Origin: JAHQVI01 sp963727575
GTDB taxonomy: Bacteria > Pseudomonadota > Alphaproteobacteria > Rhizobiales > Rhodomicrobiaceae
Length of the DNA stretch: 64,000 bases
Reading direction: 5' to 3'
Assembly: GCA_963727575.1 (NCBI GenBank)
Contig: CAVSIA010000027.1
Coordinates: forward strand, 243,077-307,076
The translations under genes were made by a program, and so were the position numbers. The notes beneath the pieces are model-generated. The model was given only the letters and a program-made list of their open reading frames with translations. It had not been told where the DNA came from and made no database searches. Positions 1 to 8,285 of the stretch are shown one piece after another; within the stretch, counting starts at the first letter, position 1; each line of letters starts with the position of its first letter.

Positions 1-1565
1 CCTGCTCGACCAGCGTCGCCAATCGCCGGGCCGCCGCCGGCCGGCCTGTCTGCTCGTTTGCAGCGGCCGCTTCGGGAATGGTCCGCGGTGCGGGTGCCCT
101 GACGTCCGGGCGCCTTTCGGCGCGTTCGGGCCTGGGCGGCGCGTCGTCCGCCGTGAGCGCAGCCTCGGTCTCCGACTCAATGACGGCGGCGGGAGCGTCC
201 GGTTCCGGCGCATCGCGGAGCGCGTCGCGAGATGTTGCGGCAACGCTGTCCGCTGCGGCCGAGATCGCCGACGGCGGCTCAAGCGCGGCAAGGCGCTGCG
301 GCGCGGCCTCGATTGCGGGGGACGCGGGCGCCTCCGGCTGCTGGGCGAGTGCCATGGCTTGGTGCTGCTGTTGCTCTAGCTGGGCACCGGCCGGCCTCGC
401 GCCGCTTGTTTCGATCGAGCCGGTCACGGCGGGCGCGTCGTCCCGGGTCTTTGCCAATGCCGGCGTGGGCGGGCGCTCCAGATGATCGGTCGCGGCGATG
501 CGTGGCTGCAGGAAGCCGGCGGTTTCCAGGCGGTCGCTGAAGTTCTCGCGGGTCCGGGCCGCGGGGCCGTGACCCACCACCATGGCGTGCGCGAGGACTG
601 GAGCTGCCTGCGTCGATCCGGTGAGGATCACCACGCGCTCGCTGACGGGCGTGATCAGCGCGCCGGTCTGCTTCAGGTCGATGCGCTGCGGAGCCGGTGG
701 CGCCTTCGGACTGGCCTGTTCGGCGCCCGGCGCCTGACTGAGCAGGCCGGGCGGCAGTCGGAACCAATACACGGCGATGCTGGGTGCGCCGAAGGCCAGC
801 AGGAAAATGATGATTGCCGCGAACCAGGGCGACGCCATCCGGTTCCTGCGCGGCGCGTTGGCGGCCCGTTTCTTGGCGACCACGGCTTGCCGGTAGGCCT
901 CGTTGACGCGCTTGAACCGGTCCTCGGCATTGGCGTCATACGGATTGAGGTCGGGATGATAGCGCTTCGCCAGGCGGATATAGGCGGCGCGGATTTCCTC
1001 CGACTTGGCGGTGGGCGCAACGTCGAGCAGCGAATAGGGATCGGCCGGCGGCTCGTCTTCGAGCAGGTGATATCCGAAAACGTCCTGGACCACGCTCGAT
1101 GCGTTTGGCCCGCGCCACTGGTCGGGCATCATCAGCCCCGGCGGCAGAACGGTCTGGGCGTTCCCGAGCGCGGCATCGATCTGGTGCTGCATCAGATGCG
1201 GCGCGATGGCCATGCACGCCCCGTCGAGCCGGGCGCCGGTGAAATCGGTGTCGCGCAGGTTGGCGAGGTCGAGCAGACGCGCTGGCAAGGTCGGCCCCGC
1301 CGAAGGTCGCCTCGGCAAGATTGGCCTCGCGCAGGTCGGCCTTGGACAGATCCGCGCCGTAGAGCACCGCGCCGCTCAGATCGGCGCGTTGCAGCAAGGC
1401 GCCGCGCAGATTCAGCGGCCCGCAAAGGCTGCCGGTCGGAAAACCTGCTGCGGGGGTCAGTTCCGCCTCGGACAGATCGGGTACGACGAGCGGGTTTTCA
1501 GCCCGCCAGGCGTTCCAGGCCTCCGGGCCTTCGACGAGCTTTGCCAGATGTTCCGAGTTACTCAT
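1..1565 (-). CDS. Pentapeptide-repeat and J-domain membrane protein, partial and frameshifted
   Basis: The start is the ATG at 1565 and the 3' end lies beyond the window. The first ~110 residues contain A(D/N)LXX quintets (ADLSG, ADLSK, ADLRE, ANLAE, then ADLAS, ANLRD). The phase breaks near 1277; dropping one base there restores a perfect quintet register. A J domain follows (PYSLLDVAPTAKSEEIRAAY, then the HPD signature in KRYHPDLN, about 880-1045), then one membrane segment (FAAIIIFLLAFGAPSIAVYW, about 760-840), then a long Pro/Ala/Glu-rich tail of low complexity running off the window. J domains stimulate Hsp70 ATPase; the other parts suggest a scaffold at the membrane. That role is inferred. 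No zinc-finger or Gly/Phe region is seen, so it would be a class III J protein. The frameshift is probably a sequence error. Confidence 0.75.
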
Positions 1566-1682
1566 GCCGCCCGCTCACAAACATTCTACACGGCCGTCAC
1601 GCATACAGCCGCCATCATCAGCCAAGCATCTCAACACTGTCTCGTGGCGAAAGAATAGCGCTCTCCAAAAAAATCATCTTTT

Positions 1683-2984
1683 TCAAAACTGAATGCGTGC
1701 GCCCAAAACCACGGCGCTCCAAGGCTCGACGGGAAGGTCCTGCACCTCGTCGGACATGGTGGCGCAGCCGTCAGCACACGGCGTGCCGCTGATATTGGCG
1801 TCGTAATAATGATACTGAGCATAGAGAATCAGCGCGGCTTCATCGAAGGATTGCTCGACACCGCCGCCGATCCTCCGCACCTCGCTGTCGGTGACGCGGC
1901 CCCAATTTCCGTAATTTCCCGGACCGTAAAGATCCGCCGCGATCATCTCGCCTACGGTGTAATCCTTATAGACGCCGAATTCGCCGTAGAGGGTGGTGTC
2001 GCCGAACGGGTTGTACCGGCGCTTGATGCCGAGCTGGGCAAAATAGAAGTGCGCGTTGCCGCCATCGCCGAGCACACCGGAACGGTCGTCCCGCGCCCCG
2101 CCGGCGGCGGAGATGAACAGCCCTGTTGGCTCGTGCAGGGCCGAGGCCGCGCCGCGAACGTCGTCGAAATCCATCTCGTCGGCGTTCATGTAGCCGATGC
2201 CGGCCGCGAACTTGATCGCGTTCCAGTCGGTGTGATAGCGCAGCGCCACATCCCAGACGTCGTCTTCGCCCACCGCCGCGGACAGCACGAAGCCCCTGAG
2301 GGCCGGAGAGTCGTAGCGGACGAAATCGCCGCGCTGGCTGTCGACCGTGTGGGCGAAATCGCCCCAGCTCAAATTGGTTTTCAGGGGCTGGTCGAAGCCG
2401 AGGCGGAGCTGGAAGCTGTTGTTGAAGTGGAGCGCGGGGTCGCTCATCTTCGAGCCGAGATTGATCAGCGTAATGTTGTCCGTCGCGCAGGATTGATGTC
2501 CGACCGACAGGCGACCGAGCCGGTCGTTTTCAATGAACCAGTAATTTTGGCGGATCAGCAGATCGACATTTGATGGGGTGCCATCGTCGCCGCCCGCGCC
2601 GTTGAACAGCGCTTCGGAGCGCGCGTCGTTGAATTCGAACTCCATCCGGTAACCGGTATACCAGCCGGCATTGAGCTTGGTTCCGCCGATGAGTCCAAGG
2701 CGCGTGGAGGAGGCGTCGTTGTCGGCGACATAGGCGTCCGAGTCGGCGCCGTCGTTCCAGATCACCAGCGCCTTGTTGACCTGGCCGTAGATCTGGACGC
2801 TGACATTCCGCTGGCCCTTATGCAGCGAGGTCGCTTCGAGCTCGGAGACGCGCTCTTCTAAATCCTGGCAGCAGGGGGATGCGAAATCGGCGGCGATGGC
2901 GGGCATTGAAAATGCCGAAAAGGCGAGCGCTGCTGCGATCGTCGTGGCCATTGTTCTGGCGACGTTTACGCAAAACTGCGACAT
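1683..2984 (-). CDS. Alphaproteobacterial outer-membrane porin
   Basis: A protein of about 433 residues with a cleavable signal peptide (hydrophobic IAAALAFSAFSMPAIAA) followed by a short coiled segment (LEERVSELEATSL) and then YGQVNKALVIWNDG, typical of the porin family whose barrel begins with a QIYGQ-like strand. The C-terminus ends in the aromatic GARIQF, the usual beta-barrel assembly signal. It should form a diffusion channel in the outer membrane. I chose the ATG at 2984; an upstream GTG at 3002 is possible, but the ribosome-site-like GGAGGGG lies between them. It is a single gene, with a divergent 390-base gap upstream. The substrate cannot be inferred. Confidence 0.85.
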   Translation of the reverse strand: MSQFCVNVARTMATTIAAALAFSAFSMPAIAADFASPCCQDLEERVSELEATSLHKGQRNVSVQIYGQVNKALVIWNDGADSDAYVADNDASSTRLGLIGGTKLNAGWYTGYRMEFEFNDARSEALFNGAGGDDGTPSNVDLLIRQNYWFIENDRLGRLSVGHQSCATDNITLINLGSKMSDPALHFNNSFQLRLGFDQPLKTNLSWGDFAHTVDSQRGDFVRYDSPALRGFVLSAAVGEDDVWDVALRYHTDWNAIKFAAGIGYMNADEMDFDDVRGAASALHEPTGLFISAAGGARDDRSGVLGDGGNAHFYFAQLGIKRRYNPFGDTTLYGEFGVYKDYTVGEMIAADLYGPGNYGNWGRVTDSEVRRIGGGVEQSFDEAALILYAQYHYYDANISGTPCADGCATMSDEVQDLPVEPWSAVVLGARIQF

Positions 2985-3374
2985 GCCCCTCCGCGTCCCC
3001 ACACGCTTGTCACATATGCCATCGATCTGCCGCGATCGATCTGCACGCTGACACCGTCCGTAGACGATGCGTAGATCTGGTTTCGCCCTCCACGTGCCCT
3101 CGTGAATTTCCGGGCGAACTTATTATAGAAACTTTGATGAGTATTAGCCCCTATCGTACAGGTGTTCAAGTGAGTTCGCGATCCGGATAATTACCGGTTA
3201 CGTATTATGGACAACCTGTGGCGATATGAAAACTCAGCGCAAACGCTTCCGTGTTGCTATTCGCGTCGTTGTCGGTAAAGAATCGGTTAACTGCCTCGGA
3301 GGGCTTCATTTTTGCAATCCGGGCTGTGGCATTTCTGCCTTGATGACGCGGCCGGCACCGATGTTCCGGGGTCG
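2985..3374. other. Intergenic region upstream of the porin
   Basis: This 390-base gap separates the porin start from the dsbB stop. Its centre (about 3100-3300) is more AT-rich than the flanking genes and probably carries the porin promoter and regulatory sites. A pair of overlapping ATCGATCTG-like words lies at about 3020-3045. I see no convincing gene, RNA or terminator. Confidence 0.4.
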
Positions 3375-3905
3375 TCAGAGTGCCGTGCGGCTCCTCAGAA
3401 GTCCTCGCGCGGCGATCATCGCCAGGAATGCAGAAAGCAGCGCGCTGTAACCCGCAAGCGACAGTCCGAAGATGCGCAGCGCCGCCTGATCGCAGCGAAC
3501 CACCTGCGGGTGCCTCAGGCTCTCGAGCAGATTGTCCGGGTTCGTGGCGATCGCGCCGAGGCCCGAGCACGCATCCGGCCCCCGCCACAGGCTCCATTCG
3601 ACGCCCGCGTGATAGATGCCGAGCCCGGCATTGGCGAGAAAGGCGAGCGCGAGTACCGCCAGGAGGGCACGGCTCCATTGCGGCCGCCCATCCGCCAAGG
3701 CGTAAGCGAGCAGTCCGATCGGAACCGCGGCGTAATAAGCGATGCGTTGATCCAGACAGAGCGGGCAGGGCGGAATTCCGCCGATATATTCGATGCCCAA
3801 CGCTCCGGCCAGCGCGAGCGCGCTCAACAGGGCGACGGTGCGCCCAACGTCCTCGAAATCGAGCCCGAAGCGGCTTCGGGAGGTTGCGACGACCTTATAC
3901 ACCAT
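3375..3905 (-). CDS. dsbB: Disulfide bond formation protein DsbB
   Basis: A 176-residue inner-membrane protein with four predicted membrane segments. It has the two cysteine pairs of the DsbB family: a CPLC motif in the first periplasmic loop (about residues 47-50) and two further cysteines in the second loop (DACSG and VVRCDQ). DsbB reoxidises the periplasmic thiol oxidase DsbA and passes electrons to quinone. The start overlaps the end of the upstream DedA-like gene by 11 bases on the same strand, so the two are probably co-transcribed. Confidence 0.85.
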   Translation of the reverse strand: MVYKVVATSRSRFGLDFEDVGRTVALLSALALAGALGIEYIGGIPPCPLCLDQRIAYYAAVPIGLLAYALADGRPQWSRALLAVLALAFLANAGLGIYHAGVEWSLWRGPDACSGLGAIATNPDNLLESLRHPQVVRCDQAALRIFGLSLAGYSALLSAFLAMIAARGLLRSRTAL

Positions 3906-4476
3906 AACGCAGGATCACGAATCCACAGACGGCTGCCAGCGCGACACCGGCGGTGAGCACTTCAAGGCGCCTTTCGATAAATCCCCGGATCGGCTCGCCG
4001 AAGAAGTAGAGCAGCCCGGCCACGATGAAGAAGCGCCCGCCGCGGCTGATCGCCGAAAGCAAGATGAAGAGGGGCATATTGTAAGCCGCCAGACCGCTGG
4101 CGATCGTGAAAACCTTGTAGGGCAGCGGCGTAAACCCTGCGATCAGAATAATCCAGATGCCGTATTCCGCGTAATACTGCCGGAACAGCGCGACCTTATC
4201 CTGCAGATTGTACAGGTTGATCAGCCAGGTGCCGACCGTGTCGAAGAGAAACGCGCCGATCGCATAGCCTAGGATTCCGCCGATCACCGAGGCGGCGGTG
4301 CAGATCGCGGCGAACTCCCAGGCACGCTTCCGCTGCGCGAGCACCATCGGAATGAGCAGCACGTCCGGCGGGATCGGAAAAAACGAACTTTCCGCGAACG
4401 AAATCCCTGCGAGCGCCCACCGCGCGTGGCGGTTCGAGGCGAACGACATCGTCCAGTTGTAAAGGCGCCTGAGCAT
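3895..4476 (-). CDS. YqaA/DedA-family membrane protein
   Basis: A 193-residue protein of the SNARE-associated/VTT (DedA-like) family, YqaA type. It contains the FPIPPDVLLIPM segment and the later GFTPLPYKVFTIASG segment, two re-entrant motifs typical of the family, plus several membrane helices (SVIGGILGYAIGAFLF, VLTAGVALAAVCGFVIL). Family members are inner-membrane proteins linked to lipid scrambling or carrier-lipid recycling; the precise function here is unknown. It is the promoter-proximal gene of a pair with dsbB. Confidence 0.8.
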   Translation of the reverse strand: MLRRLYNWTMSFASNRHARWALAGISFAESSFFPIPPDVLLIPMVLAQRKRAWEFAAICTAASVIGGILGYAIGAFLFDTVGTWLINLYNLQDKVALFRQYYAEYGIWIILIAGFTPLPYKVFTIASGLAAYNMPLFILLSAISRGGRFFIVAGLLYFFGEPIRGFIERRLEVLTAGVALAAVCGFVILRYGV

Positions 4477-4800
4477 GAAACCCTGTTAGATCGGGGCGCC
4501 ACCCATGTCCATCGAATTAGTTCGGCGCGCCGGGGCTAGAGTGTAAAACATGCGGAAAAGGCGAGTGTTTAACGACAGTTTAGCGGCGTGCGAGCTTTAC
4601 AGCGGCTGAACGCGCGGTTTGGGTAAAACCTCCCGCTTGCGCCTCGTAATCGGCCGCGCCCAGCGATAGACTGGAAGCGCTGCTCAAATTTTGGCCTGCT
4701 GGTCAAAATGCGGGCGGCGCATGCAAAAAAATTAGGCAAGTCATGCGGAGCTGGTCGGCAAAACCGTTGATTCTTAAGGGATTATGCGAGGTCTGCATCA
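4477..4800. other. Intergenic region upstream of glnK
   Basis: About 320 bases between the divergent yqaA-like gene and the glnK promoter. It should hold the yqaA-dsbB promoter and enhancer-type sites for the sigma-54 promoter downstream. I could not identify a clear NtrC dyad by eye and see no coding potential. Confidence 0.4.
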
Positions 4801-4816
4801 TGGCACGGCTTTTGAT
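4801..4816 (+). promoter_or_regulatory. Sigma-54 type promoter of glnK-amtB
   Basis: TGGCACGGCTTTTGAT has the -24 element TGGCAC and, after the exact 5-base spacing (G plus four), a TTG-type -12 element (TTGAT against consensus TTGCW). It lies about 67 bases before the glnK ATG. glnK-amtB operons are classically transcribed by RpoN with NtrC under nitrogen limitation. One core base of the -12 element differs from consensus. Confidence 0.65.
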
Positions 4817-4882
4817 TCATCCTAGCGCCAGGCATGTGCCCGGCGGGAATAGCGGGAGCTCCAGGTTCAAGGAGAGAATACA

Positions 4883-5221
4883 ATGAAACTGGTGATGGCT
4901 GTCATCAAGCCTTTCAAGCTCGATGAGGTGCGGCAGGCACTGACGGATATCGGGATTGAGGGGATGACCGTCACTGAGGTCAAGGGCTATGGGCGGCAAA
5001 AGGGTCACACGGAAATCTACCGTGGCGCCGAATACGAAGTGAACTTCGTCCCCAAGCTCAAGATCGAGGTGGTTGTGCCAGACACGGCCGTTCAGAAGGC
5101 GGTCGATGCGATTGCCTCCGCGGCGAAGACCGGACAGATCGGCGACGGCAAGATCTTCATTGCCAACATTGACGATTCCATCCGCATTCGCACGGGGGAA
5201 ACCGGCGACGATGCACTTTAA
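4883..5221 (+). CDS. glnK: PII nitrogen regulatory protein GlnK/GlnB
   Basis: A 112-residue PII protein of normal length. It shows the N-terminal MKLVMAVIKPFKLDEV, the T-loop with uridylylation site Tyr51 (YRGAEYEVNFVPK), and the C-terminal GDGKIFIANIDDSIRIRTGE, where the ATP/2-oxoglutarate site forms. PII trimers sense 2-oxoglutarate and energy charge; the GlnK type docks on AmtB and blocks ammonium entry when nitrogen is plentiful. The ribosome site AAGGAGAG precedes the ATG. It is followed 13 bases later by amtB, so the paralogue name glnK is preferred over glnB on context. Confidence 0.93.
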   Translation: MKLVMAVIKPFKLDEVRQALTDIGIEGMTVTEVKGYGRQKGHTEIYRGAEYEVNFVPKLKIEVVVPDTAVQKAVDAIASAAKTGQIGDGKIFIANIDDSIRIRTGETGDDAL

Positions 5222-5234
5222 TTAGGGGAACTCG

Positions 5235-6680
5235 ATGAAAAAACTGGCAGTCGCTTTTGCTGCTGGTGTGGGGGGGCTCGCGCTTTTGTCCCACATCAAC
5301 CTGGCGTTCGCTCAAGGAACGCCGCCAGCACCAACACTGACTTTCAACAAGGCGGACGACGCCTGGATGATGGTCAGTTCCCTGCTTGTGCTGATGATGA
5401 CGGTCCCCGGCCTGGCGCTGTTCTATGGCGGCATGGTCCGAACCAAGAATATGCTTTCGATGATCACGCAGGTGCTGGCGATCCAGTGTATCGTCTGTGT
5501 GATCTACTTCCTGTGGGGCTACAGCATGTCCTTTACGGACGGCTATGGCGCCCTCGCGCCGTTCGTGGGCGGTTTTGACAAGGCCTTCCTGCACGGTATC
5601 CAGATCAGCGGCCTCGTCGAAAACTTCTCGCTCGGCGTGGGCATCCACGAAATGGTGCTCGTCTGCTTCCAGATGACCTTCGCGGCGATCACCACCGCGC
5701 TGGCCATCGGTGGCTTCGCCGAACGCGCCAAGTTCTCGGCGATCGTGCTGTTCGCGATCATCTGGCCGACGCTGGTCTACTTCCCGATGGCGCACATGGT
5801 CTGGTACTGGCCGGGCCCGAGCGGCATTGCAACGGGCGCGTCCACCGAAGCGGCCGGTTTCCTTTGGAATCTGGGCGCTCTCGACTTCGCGGGCGGAACC
5901 GTGGTGCATATCAACGCGGGCATTGCCGGCTTCGTCGGCGCGTTGATCATGGGCCGCCGTCTTGGCTTCCGTCACGAGACCATGCCTCCGCACTCGCTGA
6001 CGCTGACCATGGTCGGCGCCGCGCTGCTGTGGGTCGGCTGGTTCGGCTTCAACGCCGGTTCCAACCTGGAATCCAACGAATATGCCGTTCTCGCGATGGC
6101 CAACACCTTCGTCGCCACTGCGGCGGCCGGTGTGAGCTGGATGTTCGCCGAATGGCTGATCAAGGGTAAGCCCAGCCTGCTCGGACTTGCCTCCGGTGTG
6201 GTCGCCGGCCTCGTGGCCGTCACGCCCGCATCCGGTTTCGGCGGCCCGATGGGGACGCTGATCCTCGGCCTCGTCGCCGGTGCGGTCTGCTTCATCTTCT
6301 GCACGTCGGTGAAGAACGCCTTCGGCTATGACGACACGCTGGACGTCTTCGGCGTGCATGCGATCGGCGGCATGATCGGCGCAATCGGAACCGGCATCGT
6401 CGCCGATCCGGCGCTCGGCGGTGCCGGCATCGTCGACTACGCCAAGTGCGAAGTCGCCAACGGCGCCTTCACCGGCACCTGCCCGTCGACGGTCTACGAC
6501 ATGACGGCGCAGGTGATTACGCAGGCGGAAGCGGTCGCGATGACCATCTTATGGTCCGGCGTCGGCAGCTTCGTCGTCTACATGATCATCAGCATCCTCG
6601 TCGGTCTGCGCGTCTCGGAAGAGACCGAGCGCGAAGGCCTCGACATCGTCGATCACGGCGAGCGTGCCTACAATCTCTAG
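5235..6680 (+). CDS. amtB: Ammonium transporter AmtB
   Basis: A 481-residue Amt/Rh channel. An N-terminal signal-like segment (residues 1-26, ending AFAQ) precedes the eleven-helix core. Visible family motifs include FYGGMVRTKN, the region leading to GFAERAKFSA, MVWYWPG, and DFAGGTVVHINAGIAG with the first pore histidine. The second comes in DVFGVHAIGGMIGAIGTG. It conducts ammonium/ammonia through the inner membrane and is gated by GlnK. A strong ribosome site AGGGGAA precedes the ATG. Expression should follow the upstream sigma-54 promoter. Confidence 0.95.
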   Translation: MKKLAVAFAAGVGGLALLSHINLAFAQGTPPAPTLTFNKADDAWMMVSSLLVLMMTVPGLALFYGGMVRTKNMLSMITQVLAIQCIVCVIYFLWGYSMSFTDGYGALAPFVGGFDKAFLHGIQISGLVENFSLGVGIHEMVLVCFQMTFAAITTALAIGGFAERAKFSAIVLFAIIWPTLVYFPMAHMVWYWPGPSGIATGASTEAAGFLWNLGALDFAGGTVVHINAGIAGFVGALIMGRRLGFRHETMPPHSLTLTMVGAALLWVGWFGFNAGSNLESNEYAVLAMANTFVATAAAGVSWMFAEWLIKGKPSLLGLASGVVAGLVAVTPASGFGGPMGTLILGLVAGAVCFIFCTSVKNAFGYDDTLDVFGVHAIGGMIGAIGTGIVADPALGGAGIVDYAKCEVANGAFTGTCPSTVYDMTAQVITQAEAVAMTILWSGVGSFVVYMIISILVGLRVSEETEREGLDIVDHGERAYNL

Positions 6681-6689
6681 GCTATGAGA

Positions 6690-6718
6690 GGGCGCGGCGG
6701 CTTCCCGCCGCTGCGCCC
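6690..6718 (+). terminator. GC-rich hairpin after amtB
   Basis: GGGCGCGGCGG, a CTTC loop, then CCGCCGCTGCGCCC form a strong hairpin with a three-base bulge, starting ten bases after the amtB stop. There is no T-run afterwards, so intrinsic termination is plausible but not certain. Confidence 0.45.
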
Positions 6719-6801
6719 ACTTGCAGCGACGCACCCCTCCTGTCATGTTGACCGGATGCGCCCGAAAGCGCCGAGTACATCAGACATGAGGGTCATCATC
6801 G

Positions 6802-7851
6802 ATGGGATGGACCAGGACACCCCGCAAGTTCTTTGAGCCGCTGGCGATCGGCGCACCCGAGCCGTTTCGCGACCGCCCGGTGCGGCTCGAGCGGATGATC
6901 CATTTCGTTCCGCCTCATAATGAAAAAATCCGCTCCCGCGTGCCGGACCTGGTCAATCAGGTCGACATCGTCCTCGGCAATCTGGAAGACGCCATTCCTG
7001 CCGACGCGAAAGAGGCGGCCCGCCGCGGCGTCATCGAAATGGGCGCCTACGATTTCGGCGAAACCGGCTTCTGGACCCGGATCAACTGCCTGAACAGCCC
7101 CTGGGCGCTCGACGACATCACCGAGATCGTCACCGCTGTCGGCGGCAAGCTCGACATCATCATGCTGCCCAAGGTCGAGGGGCCATGGGATATATACTAT
7201 CTCGACCAGCTCCTGGCGCAGCTCGAGGCGAAGGCCGGAATCGGCCGCCCGATCATGATTCACGCCATTCTTGAAACGGCTGAGGGCGTTAACAATATTG
7301 AGGCGATCGCGGCCGCGAGCCCGCGCATGCATGGTATGAGTTTGGGGCCGGCGGATCTGGCCGCGTCCCGGCGCATGAAGACCACGCGCGTCGGTGGCGG
7401 CCATCCTGGATACGGCGTCCTCGCCGATCCCGGTGCTGAAGGCGAGGCGCGCGCGTTTTACCAGCAGGATCTATGGCACTATACGCTCGGACGCATGGTC
7501 GATGCGTGCGCGGCGTTCGGGCTCGACGCGTTTTATGGCCCGTTCGGAGACTTCTCGGATCTGGATGCCTGCGAGGCGCAGTTCCGCAATGCCTTTCTTC
7601 AGGGGTGCGTGGGCGCCTGGTCGCTGCACCCCACGCAGATCGAGATCGCGAAACGCATCTTCAGCCCCGATGCGGGGGAGGTCGTCTTCGCCCGGAAGAT
7701 CATGGAAGCCATGCCCGACGGCACCGGCGCTGTTATGATCGACGGCAAGATGCAGGACGACGCGACGTGGAAACAGGCCAAGGTTATTGTCGACCGGGCC
7801 AAGCTGGTGGCAAAAAAGGATCCTGAACGTGCCTCGCAATACGGCTTCTGA
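6802..7851 (+). CDS. mcl: L-malyl-CoA / beta-methylmalyl-CoA lyase
   Basis: A 349-residue enzyme of the HpcH/HpaI aldolase (citrate lyase beta-like) superfamily. The N-terminal part has RLERMIHFVPPHNEK and the metal-site region GNLEDAIPADAKEAARRGV; the middle has HAILETAEGVNN, then GMSLGPADLAASRRMKTTRV and GHPGYGVLADP, characteristic of the malyl-CoA lyase subgroup with a mobile C-terminal lid. It reversibly cleaves malyl-CoA to acetyl-CoA and glyoxylate, and methylmalyl-CoA to propionyl-CoA and glyoxylate. It serves the serine cycle, ethylmalonyl-CoA pathway or a relative. No other gene of those pathways is in the window, so its physiological context stays open. Confidence 0.88.
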   Translation: MGWTRTPRKFFEPLAIGAPEPFRDRPVRLERMIHFVPPHNEKIRSRVPDLVNQVDIVLGNLEDAIPADAKEAARRGVIEMGAYDFGETGFWTRINCLNSPWALDDITEIVTAVGGKLDIIMLPKVEGPWDIYYLDQLLAQLEAKAGIGRPIMIHAILETAEGVNNIEAIAAASPRMHGMSLGPADLAASRRMKTTRVGGGHPGYGVLADPGAEGEARAFYQQDLWHYTLGRMVDACAAFGLDAFYGPFGDFSDLDACEAQFRNAFLQGCVGAWSLHPTQIEIAKRIFSPDAGEVVFARKIMEAMPDGTGAVMIDGKMQDDATWKQAKVIVDRAKLVAKKDPERASQYGF

Positions 7852-7908
7852 GAGGAAGCGGCATTTGGCCCCGGCCAGCGTTGAAGAGCGGCAGGGCGGG
7901 AATCGGGT

Positions 7909-8253
7909 GTGATTTTGAAGAAGGTGGCCTTGAGGAAAGCGAAATACCAGCTGGGACAGGTGGTTCGGCACCGCTTCTATCCGTTTCGCGGGGTGGTTTT
8001 CGACGTCGATCCCGAATTCGACAATACCGAGGAATGGTGGAACTCGATCCCGCAGGAAATCCGGCCGCGCAAGGATCAGCCCTATTACCATCTGCTCGCC
8101 GAGAACGAGGAGACGGAGTATATCGCCTATGTCTCGGAGCAGAACCTGTTGCCCGACACCTCCGGCGAGCCTCTGCGCCATTCGCAGATCGGCGAGCTGT
8201 TCGACGATCTCGAGGACGGCGTCTACCGCAGCCGCTTCATGCAGGAGCATTGA
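7909..8253 (+). CDS. hspQ: Heat shock protein HspQ
   Basis: A 114-residue protein with the HspQ/YccV core: FAIGQ-type start (YQLGQVVRHRFYPFRG), VVFDVDPEFDNTEEWW, DQPYYHLLAENEETEY and AYVSEQNLLPDTSGEP. In enterobacteria HspQ binds hemimethylated DNA and modulates Lon; in alphaproteobacteria it is conserved but less studied. I used the GTG at 7909; the ribosome site is weak and a slightly later start is possible. It converges on aroB with 32 bases between the stops. Confidence 0.85.
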   Translation: MILKKVALRKAKYQLGQVVRHRFYPFRGVVFDVDPEFDNTEEWWNSIPQEIRPRKDQPYYHLLAENEETEYIAYVSEQNLLPDTSGEPLRHSQIGELFDDLEDGVYRSRFMQEH

Positions 8254-8285
8254 CGGCAGAAGCTTTTTCCACGCCGATTGAGTCG

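Noticed and set aside
5157..6359. Long open frame opposite amtB
   Set aside because: It is an antisense shadow of a conserved, codon-biased gene; its protein has His/Asp/Arg-rich low-complexity composition and no motif.
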